DNA of 42,178 bases from the NCBI GenBank assembly GCA_009903855.1, contig WYEK01000085.1, forward strand, positions 1-42,178, given 5' to 3'. Position numbers and translations under genes: made by a program. The notes under the pieces were generated by a model. That model saw only the letters and a list, made by a program, of their open reading frames with translations, ran no database searches and was not told the DNA's origin. Position 1 is the first letter of the stretch. Each line of letters begins with the position of its first letter. The stretch is from Thermocrinis sp. Lineage in GTDB: Bacteria; Aquificota; Aquificia; Aquificales; Aquificaceae. Positions 23,123 through 30,691 of this stretch are shown piece by piece.

Positions 23123-23163
23123 TTCTAAAATACACCCAGTAGGGAATTTATAAAACAGCCTCA
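23123..23163 (+). mobile_element. Miniature IS200/IS605-type element or remnant (copy B)
   Basis: Only about 41 bases long: the left motif TTCTAAAATACACCCA (23123-23138) closely follows the left end of the tnpB element. It runs directly into a right-end motif (23135-23163): CCC/GGG hairpin, AT-rich stretch, then ACAGCCTCA. It has the same orientation as the tnpB element and copy A. It ends 10 bases before the stop of the minus-strand gene at 23174. The rest of the gap (22985-23122) holds the leader of the GGCT gene; a TATAAT box within TATATATAAT near 23073-23082 (minus strand) may be its promoter. Confidence 0.45.
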
Positions 23164-23173
23164 CAGCTTAGTT

Positions 23174-23674
23174 CTACTTCAAAAACTTTTGCCAGTATTT
23201 GTCTATCTCTTCGTCCGGCCAGCCTGTTGTTTCTTTTAGCCCTTTTTTAAGAATATCCAAATAGAGCTGAGAGGGCGTGTTTTTTTCATCATACCAGCAT
23301 CCAGTAAAGGTAAGTATCTTCAATCCGTCCTTTTCCCCCAGTGTGACTATCTTATCATACCACCCTTTTCCTTCTTGTCTTTGCAAATCTTCAAGCTGGC
23401 TCTCCTTTATTTTCCAAAGCCTGACTACTGCATGATACTCTGAATCAGTTTCCTTCTCACAGGATAAGAAGGCTACTCCCTGATTATTCCACCTTCCAGA
23501 ACTCTTTGCGAAGTAAACCCTATATGGAACCCACATCCATCCAAGAGATTCAGGTTCCGTTTTGTCTCTACAGCCTTCGTAATGTACCCCCATAAAAGTA
23601 CCGCCCCTAATGTAAACCAAGAATCTTTCCTTAAGTAGATTAGAGCCGTATGCGGCGTAGATAACATAGGACAT
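23174..23674 (-). CDS. Gamma-glutamylcyclotransferase-like protein (YGSN type)
   Basis: The 166-residue protein begins MSYVIYAAYGSNLLKERFLV, the AYGSNL start of larger GGCT-like proteins, and continues with GGTFMGVHYEGC and VPYRVYFAKSSGRWNNQG, a pattern shared with a group of bacterial GGCT-like proteins. The likely catalytic Glu is in DLQRQEGKGWY. The reaction is probably hydrolysis or cyclisation of a gamma-glutamyl compound, but the substrate is unknown. GGGAGGG precedes the ATG. It is divergent from the cytochrome gene, with 65 bases in between. Confidence 0.7.
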   Translation of the reverse strand: MSYVIYAAYGSNLLKERFLVYIRGGTFMGVHYEGCRDKTEPESLGWMWVPYRVYFAKSSGRWNNQGVAFLSCEKETDSEYHAVVRLWKIKESQLEDLQRQEGKGWYDKIVTLGEKDGLKILTFTGCWYDEKNTPSQLYLDILKKGLKETTGWPDEEIDKYWQKFLK

Positions 23675-23712
23675 ACCTATCCCTCCCTTCTTATATTTTA
23701 AACCTGTCTTGG

Positions 23713-23733
23713 TAAAATATTAACTGGGAGGTT
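23713..23733 (+). promoter_or_regulatory. Extended -10 and ribosome binding site of the cytochrome c gene
   Basis: TAAAAT (23713-23718) preceded by TG one base upstream forms an extended -10; the -35 is poor. GGGAGG (23726-23731) lies 8 bases before the ATG at 23740. The region is shared with the divergent gene ending its leader at 23675. Confidence 0.5.
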
Positions 23734-23739
23734 TAAGCC

Positions 23740-24705
23740 ATGAGAAAAAGCCTTTTGCTTTTGCCCTTTAGTGTGGCCTTGGCTCAGCCTGTTATAGAGC
23801 CCAACTTTGCGGATAGACTGTTTCCCTACATTACCTACGGGGAAGTTTGGAGTGGCACGCCCGCCATGTTGAAGGATGTAGCCATTCCTAATGTGCTAAT
23901 TGTTTACGGTTCAAAGGAGGACCCAGAGGTTGTAGCCCAAGCGGGCAAGATTGCCTTTTACTTGGGGCAGTGGGTAGAAGACATTGGCTTTGGTGCAGAA
24001 GAGGTAAAACAGTCCAAAATACCACCACTACTGGTAAGCGACACCCAACTAAAGAACCTTCAGTGGAAAAACATCATAGTGGTTGGCACCAACAACGATG
24101 TGGTAAAGGAGCTGGGACTGACCTTTGAAAAGCCCACCATAAAGATGGTGGAAAAAGATGGAAAAAGGATTCTGGTGGTGGGAGGAGCCAACAAGGAACA
24201 AACTATACAGTCTGCCAAATACCTTGCGGATGTTAGGCTAAACTTCAAGGCGGGTGCCTACAGAACCTTCTTCTCCTTTGTGGCATTGAGGGGACACATA
24301 GAAAAGGGTGAGTTTGACACCGCCCTAAGGCTTGTCAGGAGCCCTCTGGGGATTTCCGCCTGTGGTAAAAACATGGCTTTGGCTGCACCTATGGTAGCCC
24401 AATGGTCAGATGATATAAAGGCAGTGGTTAAAAAGAGGAACACCATTCTATACCAAGAACTGCCAAAGGCTTTGGAAGAGAGAGACAAAGAGAAGGCGGT
24501 TGCCCTTTGGAAGGACGCAATGCTAACCTGCTACCAATGCCATCAAGGTATAGGCATACCTCAGGTAAGAAAGTTCAAACCAGTGGAAGAGATCCACGCA
24601 AAACATCAAAGGATCGCAGAAAGCTTTGGTTTGCTTCAGTTGGCTGGAGACCAAAAATCTTGTACAGCCTGCCACGCAGGACAGACGCAAATTAGAGGGT
24701 ATTAG
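23740..24705 (+). CDS. Diheme c-type cytochrome, periplasmic
   Basis: The 321-residue protein has a short signal peptide (MRKSLLLLPFSVALAQP). Two CxxCH haem-binding motifs lie near its C-terminus: CYQCH at 264-268 and CTACH at 308-312. Residues about 20-190 form a mixed alpha/beta region with repeated strand-turn patterns (NIIVVGTNNDVV, then RILVVGGANKEQ). They recall substrate- or surface-binding domains seen in S-layer-like proteins. The haem part is helical and may be a cytochrome c' or Cyt c552-like module. It could carry electrons in sulphur or hydrogen oxidation in the periplasm; the partner is not visible. The next gene starts within its stop codon (TAGTG). Confidence 0.85.
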   Translation: MRKSLLLLPFSVALAQPVIEPNFADRLFPYITYGEVWSGTPAMLKDVAIPNVLIVYGSKEDPEVVAQAGKIAFYLGQWVEDIGFGAEEVKQSKIPPLLVSDTQLKNLQWKNIIVVGTNNDVVKELGLTFEKPTIKMVEKDGKRILVVGGANKEQTIQSAKYLADVRLNFKAGAYRTFFSFVALRGHIEKGEFDTALRLVRSPLGISACGKNMALAAPMVAQWSDDIKAVVKKRNTILYQELPKALEERDKEKAVALWKDAMLTCYQCHQGIGIPQVRKFKPVEEIHAKHQRIAESFGLLQLAGDQKSCTACHAGQTQIRGY

Positions 24706-25331
24706 TGAAAAGGGTCATCCTCCTCTCCCTTTTCTTCCCCTTCCTTCTTGTTTTTTTGTGCGTTAGGCTTGCCTTTACAGAATTTTTCGTGGAGTTGAAT
24801 TACAGATTTGGGAACCTGCCACCGGACCATCGGGGCATGAGTTATGAAGAAAGGTTAAACATTGCCAAGCTGGGGCTAAGGTCTGTGCTATCCGACGAAG
24901 GATTGCAGGAGTTTATCAATTCTGGACTTTTTAGAGAAAAGGAAATAAAGCATATGCAGGACGTGAAGAAACTTCTTTCAGTGATCTTTAAGGCTCTCTA
25001 CCTTGGAGGTCCCCTCTGGCTAATTCTCTTTTTTAGCCTAAGGAACAAAAGAAAAATGGGTCTTACGCTCCTTCTTGGTCCAACTCTTACGGAAATTTTC
25101 GTTATCTTTGTTCTTATCTTTTCCCTCTTAAACTACGACCTACTTTTTGAAGGTTTCCACAACTTCTTTTTTGATCCATACTCTTGGCGTTTTTTTGACG
25201 AAGATATGTTGCTTAGGGTATATCCTATGAAGTTCTGGTATAACGCCACCCTTTGGGTAGGAATGTTTGCCTTTATTTTAAATTCCTTCTTCCAAGCCCT
25301 CGGGTTTATACTTTGGAGAAGTGCTTCTTGA
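24705..25331 (+). CDS. DUF1461/TIGR01906 membrane protein (Lit-like)
   Basis: The 208-residue protein has four membrane segments (about 3-22, 95-110, 118-141 and 180-204) with a periplasmic loop between the first two. It also has the DUF1461 pattern, including FEGFHNFFFDPYSWRFFDED and YPMKFWYN. In Firmicutes some members (Lit) move an acyl chain within lipoproteins to make the lyso form; whether this one does so in an Aquificota-like cell is unknown. It starts at a GTG overlapping the cytochrome stop by one base, so the two are co-translated. Its last 26 bases overlap the convergent GGDEF-EAL gene. Confidence 0.7.
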   Translation: MKRVILLSLFFPFLLVFLCVRLAFTEFFVELNYRFGNLPPDHRGMSYEERLNIAKLGLRSVLSDEGLQEFINSGLFREKEIKHMQDVKKLLSVIFKALYLGGPLWLILFFSLRNKRKMGLTLLLGPTLTEIFVIFVLIFSLLNYDLLFEGFHNFFFDPYSWRFFDEDMLLRVYPMKFWYNATLWVGMFAFILNSFFQALGFILWRSAS

Positions 25332-28215
25332 GCTTTTCCTCCAAAGGTTCCGGCTTTCCAAGGTAATAACCCTGTGCGTAGTCTATGCCTAAATCTTTAA
25401 CTACCTCCAAAACCTTTTCATTTTCCACATACTCTGCAATAGTTTTAATTCCCATCTTTTTTGCTACGCTTACAATTCCCTCAATGAAAACTCTGTCTGT
25501 AGGTGAATTGGGAAGAGTTTTTATAAATTCCCCCTCAATCTTTAAAAAGTCCACGGGTAGGTATTTGAGATAGTAAAAGGAGGAATAGCCCGAGCCAAAG
25601 TCGTCTATGGCAAAGCGAAAACCTTCACTCTTCAACTCCCTAACAAAGCTCACAACCCGCATAATATCCTCAATGGCTTTTCTCTCTGTGATCTCAAAGA
25701 TAACATTGGTAGTAGGAACAGAATACTTATCCGCAAGGGCTCTGACTTTTTCCGCAAACTCCTCCGTGGCGTTCTCCGGCACCAAGTTAATGAATATGAA
25801 AAGAGGAAATTTATTTTCAAAAAGTTTGTAGTTTTCAAAAACCCTTTTTATAAGCAAAAAGTCAAGCTTTTGCATGGCACCTATCCTCTCCGCCACATCC
25901 ACAAATTCCCCCGCACTCAAAAATCTACCGTTAAACTTTATCCTCATAAGCACCTCAAAGCCAAAGAGGGACATGTCCTTTAGGTCTATGATCTCCTGAT
26001 AAAAGGGCACGACGGAGGATTTCTCCAAGCTTTCCATGATGGACCTTTCCACCTCCTTTACCACAGAGAATTTATGAGGAGATTCTTCCGAACTTAGGAC
26101 TATGCCCTTACCTTTTCTTTTTGCCTCCCTCATTAAGTATTCCGCGTAAGTTATGAGTTCCTCTTCGCTGGTGCCGTCCTGAGGATAGGATACTACAACT
26201 GCACTTATACTTATAGGAATTTCTTTATCCTCTATTTTTACAGGTGTGGAGGACAGCTCGTCTTGGAGTCTTTTTGCTACCGCCAGTGCGGTATCCCTTG
26301 AAAGGTCTGGCAGGAGAACCACAAACGAATCCCCTCCAAACCTCGCTGGGATATCCATTCTCCTAAAGAGGCTCCTTTTTAACCTCTTGCTGAGCTCTTT
26401 TAGAACCATGTCCGCGGTATGGTGTCCGTATACATCGTTTATAAGCTTGAAGTCGTCTATGTCTATGAGGACTATAGAGAAAATAGAACCAGTCTTCGAG
26501 CTTATTTCTATGTTATCTCTAACATACCTTTCAAAGGTTTTTCTGTTATACAGCATAGTAAGTGGGTCACACTCGGAGAGGATCTTAACGTTCAGTTGGG
26601 CATTTTCCAGGTCTTCTATAACCTTCATCAAACTTACTACGTGGAACAGTTGATTGGAAACAGTTTTGAAGAAAGCAAGATCATCCTTACCAAAGGGTTT
26701 CTTTAACCTGACGCCCACCACTCCCGCTTGATACTGACCATGTTCAAACTTGGCAAAGCAAAAGTTATCTTTCGTCCCAAAAGTATTTGGGTCTGCTTGA
26801 ACCTCCGCAAGGAGCGACTTTGCTTCCTCTTCTGTAAAGTTTTTTATAAACAGAGAAGAGAGGATGAGCATTTCTATGCTTCCTGCGCTTTGGTCAAACA
26901 TATAAAAGAAGCTACCGTCCATAGGCAGAACATAGTCCAGTCTATCTAGAACTTGCTTTGAAAAGGTGTCTATGTTATTGTGTGCCTGAACGACGTATTC
27001 GGAGGTATCAAGCATGGTGTATAGCCTTTGAATCTCCTTTGCCTTTTCTTTAAGGAGCTCATCAAAGTTCTTGTGCTGTAGGAAATACAATAAGAGATGG
27101 CTTTCTATGTTTCTTATGTGGGTATTTATTAGAGGGTTCTCTAAATCCGCAGAATATCTACCAAGTATCAAATACCCCTCCCTAACTTGAAAGTACCTAC
27201 CATCTTCTAAAATGCCCATTCCTTCTTCTAAGATCCTGTTCCAATCTTCGGGTGGTTTTAGGTCTTCCTCCCTTTCCTTCAGTCCATAAAAGTAAGCCTT
27301 TAGCTCCTTTGTGTTGAGGTCGTATATGCATAGGCTGTTTATAAAACCCTCTTCAAAGACCTTACCCAATGCAACCTTCAGCACACTACCCTCCCACTTG
27401 GGCACAGCCTTTGCGAGAGAATCCAAAAGAGCCCTTGAATGTATAACTATTTCCTTACCAACATCTACAATCTCTACCTTAACAACGCCATAGGCAATGA
27501 GCAAGTAAGCCAGAGCCCTATAAAAGGAAACCGCTATCCAAATTATGTCGTTATAGTGAGTGTAAAAAATGGGAAGGGCAGAGCTAATGCTGTAAAAGAA
27601 TATACCCAACGCCATGTGCTTGCTTGCCCTCTTGCCGTAGACCTTTTTCTTTACTATAAAGTAAGCAAGCAAGAAACCCCAAAGGGCAAGCCCAGCCCAA
27701 AGCACATCGGAAATGGTGGTTGAACCCACCCCCTCCATGTAGGTTTTGGGAAGCAAAGGATAATAAAGCACTATGAAGAAGGAAACCACCAAAGAGGAGA
27801 GTAGCAAAGCAAGGAACTTAAGGTAGGAAAACCTACCGTTTTTGTGAAGCATTCCAAGGGTTATGCCAAGCAATGTGTATGCTGTAAAGGTGATGTGTAG
27901 CCAAGAGACCTTATCCCTATGGTTTGGTGTTATGAAGTCAGGAAAGAACACAAAGGAAAGAATATGAAAGGCTTTAGGGATGAGAGAAGGAACGAGGAAC
28001 AGGGCGGTATAGTAAAGCTTGCTTTTAATGAGAAACTGACCCACCAAAAGGGGAGTAAGCACAGTGCTCGCAAACAGAAAGAAGGTAGGAATATGGATTA
28101 TGGCAATAAGGTAGGAAAAGGTAGATGGGCTTGGGACCACAGAGTCGTGTATGAGGAGGACAAACAGGGCGGATAGGAGCCCCAAGGCTAATAAAAGCTT
28201 TTCTTTATAACCCAT
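25306..28215 (-). CDS. Membrane GAF-GGDEF-EAL protein, likely c-di-GMP phosphodiesterase
   Basis: This 969-residue protein has about eight N-terminal membrane segments (about 6-250), a region with a GAF-like domain (about 400-545), a GGDEF domain (about 560-710) and an EAL domain (about 730-965). The cyclase motif reads GGDSF (627-631), with Ser where the second acidic residue belongs, so synthesis of c-di-GMP is doubtful. The EAL domain keeps its key residues: EVL (754-756), INLVPENAT, EITER, IDDFGSGYSS, LKIEG, AEYVEN and QGYYLGKP. It should therefore hydrolyse c-di-GMP. The GGDEF and GAF parts probably sense ligands. The start overlaps the end of the SDR gene by 11 bases. c-di-GMP controls attachment and motility. 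Confidence 0.9.
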   Translation of the reverse strand: MGYKEKLLLALGLLSALFVLLIHDSVVPSPSTFSYLIAIIHIPTFFLFASTVLTPLLVGQFLIKSKLYYTALFLVPSLIPKAFHILSFVFFPDFITPNHRDKVSWLHITFTAYTLLGITLGMLHKNGRFSYLKFLALLLSSLVVSFFIVLYYPLLPKTYMEGVGSTTISDVLWAGLALWGFLLAYFIVKKKVYGKRASKHMALGIFFYSISSALPIFYTHYNDIIWIAVSFYRALAYLLIAYGVVKVEIVDVGKEIVIHSRALLDSLAKAVPKWEGSVLKVALGKVFEEGFINSLCIYDLNTKELKAYFYGLKEREEDLKPPEDWNRILEEGMGILEDGRYFQVREGYLILGRYSADLENPLINTHIRNIESHLLLYFLQHKNFDELLKEKAKEIQRLYTMLDTSEYVVQAHNNIDTFSKQVLDRLDYVLPMDGSFFYMFDQSAGSIEMLILSSLFIKNFTEEEAKSLLAEVQADPNTFGTKDNFCFAKFEHGQYQAGVVGVRLKKPFGKDDLAFFKTVSNQLFHVVSLMKVIEDLENAQLNVKILSECDPLTMLYNRKTFERYVRDNIEISSKTGSIFSIVLIDIDDFKLINDVYGHHTADMVLKELSKRLKRSLFRRMDIPARFGGDSFVVLLPDLSRDTALAVAKRLQDELSSTPVKIEDKEIPISISAVVVSYPQDGTSEEELITYAEYLMREAKRKGKGIVLSSEESPHKFSVVKEVERSIMESLEKSSVVPFYQEIIDLKDMSLFGFEVLMRIKFNGRFLSAGEFVDVAERIGAMQKLDFLLIKRVFENYKLFENKFPLFIFINLVPENATEEFAEKVRALADKYSVPTTNVIFEITERKAIEDIMRVVSFVRELKSEGFRFAIDDFGSGYSSFYYLKYLPVDFLKIEGEFIKTLPNSPTDRVFIEGIVSVAKKMGIKTIAEYVENEKVLEVVKDLGIDYAQGYYLGKPEPLEEKLKKHFSKV

Positions 28216-28882
28216 AATCCACGCTTACCCCTTCCGGTCTATCCTTTATTAGCTTCATTATAAACTCTGCCACCTTTTCTGGTGGCTTTAGGGTGAGAGG
28301 GTTCTCCTGCGGATAAGCCTTTGCCCTCATCTGGGTTCTGGTGGCACCGGGGTTAAAGGCATACACCTTTATTCCCTTTGGCTTTAGCTCCTCCGCCAAA
28401 AGCAGAGAAAAACCCTCCATTCCGAACTTTGAAACTGCATAGGCACCCCAGTAGGGTGCGGGTCTTTTGCCCGCCCCAGAGGATAGGTTTATTATCACTC
28501 CTCCACCTTTCACATAGGGCAGGGCATACTTGGTGATGTAAAAGACGCCGTTTAGATTGACCCTTATGACCTCCTCCCAGACCTCCTCGGGATATTTTTC
28601 TATGGGCACTCTCTCCCCCAGTATGCTGGCGTTGTTGATCAAAAGGTCAAATTCTCCGAGCTTTTCCCTACAAAATTCCACAAAGGCTTTGGCAGAATTT
28701 CTGTCTCCCACATCGCAGGCTTTCACGTATAAATTTTTCGGCTCTTTTAGTTCTTCTTTAAGTCCTTTTACTCCCTCCTCCGTTCTTCCACAGGTGCAAA
28801 CGTTCCACCCTTCCTTTAAGAAGAGTTCCACCACCGCCCTGCCAATTCCCCTCGTTCCTCCGGTTATGACAAGGTTTGGCAT
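28205..28882 (-). CDS. Short-chain dehydrogenase/reductase
   Basis: The 225-residue protein has the classical SDR nucleotide-binding motif TGGTRGIG (residues 7-14), the NNASILG block, the Ser of LSSGAG, and the catalytic YAVSK. NAD(P)H-dependent reduction or oxidation of a carbonyl or alcohol is likely, but the substrate cannot be read from sequence. It is shorter than most SDRs (about 250). It is divergent from guaB with only 22 bases between the ATGs; TATACT lies 6 bases before its ATG, so it may be transcribed with almost no leader. Confidence 0.9.
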   Translation of the reverse strand: MPNLVITGGTRGIGRAVVELFLKEGWNVCTCGRTEEGVKGLKEELKEPKNLYVKACDVGDRNSAKAFVEFCREKLGEFDLLINNASILGERVPIEKYPEEVWEEVIRVNLNGVFYITKYALPYVKGGGVIINLSSGAGKRPAPYWGAYAVSKFGMEGFSLLLAEELKPKGIKVYAFNPGATRTQMRAKAYPQENPLTLKPPEKVAEFIMKLIKDRPEGVSVDYGL

Positions 28883-28904
28883 GCAATTAGTATAAAATTA
28901 GTAT

Positions 28905-30371
28905 ATGGGAGAGATAGAGATTTTTGAAGGTCTAACCTTTGATGACGTCCTTTTGGTGCCCCAATATTCAGAAGTTCTGCCCCACGAGGTAGATGTTTCC
29001 ACCTGGCTAACCAAAAAAATAAAGCTAAACATACCCATAATCTCCGCTGCGATGGATACAGTTACGGAATCAAGGATGGCAATAGCTTTGGCGAGGGAAG
29101 GAGGAATAGGCATTATCCACCGAAATATGAGCATAGAGGAGCAGGCAAGAGAGGTGGAAAAGGTCAAAAAGTCCGAGAGCGGTATGATCATGAATCCTAT
29201 CACCGTAACTCCGGACACCACCGTAAAAACCGCCCTGGAGATAATGGAAAGATACAGGATCTCTGGAGTGCCCGTAGTCTCCGATGGCAACAAACTGGTG
29301 GGCATACTTACCAACAGGGACCTCAGGTTCATAAAACCCACCGATTACCACAAGCCCGTCTCTGAGTTTATGACCAAAGAAAACCTCATAGTGGCAAAGG
29401 AAAGAATCACCTTGGAGGAAGCAACGGAGATTTTACAAAAGCACAAAATAGAAAAGCTTCCCATCGTGGATAAAGAGGGAAGACTGGTGGGGCTCATAAC
29501 CCTAAAAGACATAGTAAAGAGGCAAAAGTACCCAAACGCATGCAAGGATGAGTTTGGAAGGCTCCGTGTGGGGGCTGCGGTTGGTACAGGCGCGGATACA
29601 AAGGAGCGAGTTTCCGCCTTGGTCTCTGCGGGTGTGGATGTGATCGTGGTGGATACCGCCCACGGGCATTCAAAGAGGGTTCTGCAGACGGTGGAGATGA
29701 TAAAGTCTGAATATCCACAGGTGGATGTGATCGCAGGCAATGTGGCAACAGGAGAGGCGGTTGAAGACCTCATAAAGGCGGGTGCGGATGCGGTCAAGGT
29801 GGGAGTGGGACCGGGTTCCATATGCACCACCAGGATCGTTGCGGGTGTGGGCGTCCCACAGGTAACTGCCATAATGCTTGCTTACAAAGTGGCAAAGAAA
29901 TATGGAATTCCAATCATCGCGGACGGTGGCATAAGATATTCGGGAGACATCGTAAAAGCCCTGGCGGTAGGCGCCAGCGCAGTAATGCTTGGAGGACTCC
30001 TTGCGGGCACAGAAGAAGCTCCGGGCGAGGTCATATACTATCAGGGTAGGGCATATAAAGCCTACAGGGGCATGGGCTCCTTGGGGGCCATGATGAGCAG
30101 GATGTCTGCGGACAGATACGGACAGGAAAAGATGGAAAAGTTCGTGCCAGAGGGTATAGAGGGAAGGGTTCCATACAGGGGAAGGCTCTCGGATGTGATC
30201 TTCCAACTGGTGGGAGGTTTGAGGTCTGGCATGGGCTATTTGGGTGCAAGAAACATAGAAGAACTAAGGCAAAAAGCAAAGCTGGTGCGCATCACTTGGG
30301 CAGGATACAAAGAATCCCACGTGCACGACGTGATCATTACCAAAGAAGCGCCAAACTATTGGGTGGATTGA
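28905..30371 (+). CDS. guaB: Inosine-5'-monophosphate dehydrogenase
   Basis: The enzyme oxidises IMP to XMP with NAD+, the first committed step to GMP. The 488-residue protein has the TIM-barrel core split by two CBS domains (about 95-205), the catalytic Cys loop GPGSICTTRIVAG, the flap MSRMSADRYGQE and the NAD-site block DTAHGHSKRVL. The length is normal. No ribosome binding site is visible. TATAAA at 28891-28896 lies 8 bases before the ATG, suggesting a very short leader or none. Confidence 0.97.
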   Translation: MGEIEIFEGLTFDDVLLVPQYSEVLPHEVDVSTWLTKKIKLNIPIISAAMDTVTESRMAIALAREGGIGIIHRNMSIEEQAREVEKVKKSESGMIMNPITVTPDTTVKTALEIMERYRISGVPVVSDGNKLVGILTNRDLRFIKPTDYHKPVSEFMTKENLIVAKERITLEEATEILQKHKIEKLPIVDKEGRLVGLITLKDIVKRQKYPNACKDEFGRLRVGAAVGTGADTKERVSALVSAGVDVIVVDTAHGHSKRVLQTVEMIKSEYPQVDVIAGNVATGEAVEDLIKAGADAVKVGVGPGSICTTRIVAGVGVPQVTAIMLAYKVAKKYGIPIIADGGIRYSGDIVKALAVGASAVMLGGLLAGTEEAPGEVIYYQGRAYKAYRGMGSLGAMMSRMSADRYGQEKMEKFVPEGIEGRVPYRGRLSDVIFQLVGGLRSGMGYLGARNIEELRQKAKLVRITWAGYKESHVHDVIITKEAPNYWVD

Positions 30372-30410
30372 TGGTATAATATACTACTCACAGGTTATTC
30401 AATAAGGAGG
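30372..30410 (+). promoter_or_regulatory. Promoter and ribosome binding site of rpsO
   Basis: TGG followed by TATAAT (30375-30380) is an extended -10 right behind the guaB stop. No clear -35 is seen. AAGGAGG (30404-30410) lies 8 bases before the rpsO ATG, giving a leader of about 30 bases. Confidence 0.7.
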
Positions 30411-30418
30411 TAATTGGT

Positions 30419-30691
30419 ATGGCTCTTCCAAAGGAAGTTAAAGAAAGGATCATACAAGAGTACAGGAGGCACGAAAAGGATACAGGCTCTCCGGAGGTGC
30501 AGATAGCTATACTTACTGAGAAGATCAACAGGCTAACGGAGCACCTCAAAAAACACAAAAAGGACATACACTCAAGGAGAGGACTCATTGCTATGATCCA
30601 TGCAAGAAGGAAGCATTTGGAGTACCTTAGAGAAAAGGATTACCAAAAGTATTTGGAGGTGGTCAATAAGCTCGGTCTGAAGGTTAAGTGA
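30419..30691 (+). CDS. rpsO: 30S ribosomal protein S15
   Basis: S15 binds the central domain of 16S rRNA and in E. coli represses its own mRNA. The 90-residue protein has the block EYRRHEKDTGSPEVQIAILT, then SRRGLIAMIHARRKHLEYL, standard for the family. The stop overlaps the next ATG by one base (TGATG). rpsO-pnp linkage is ancient and common; S15 and PNPase levels are coupled by it. Confidence 0.97.
   Translation: MALPKEVKERIIQEYRRHEKDTGSPEVQIAILTEKINRLTEHLKKHKKDIHSRRGLIAMIHARRKHLEYLREKDYQKYLEVVNKLGLKVK

Noticed and set aside
29345..30206. Long minus-strand frames opposite guaB (175 and 178 codons)
   Set aside because: They are antisense to the intact IMP dehydrogenase gene, overlap each other in different frames and resemble no protein.
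30688..30690. GTG as the pnp start
   Set aside because: The ATG one codon later overlaps the rpsO stop in the usual TGATG way; the difference is a single residue.
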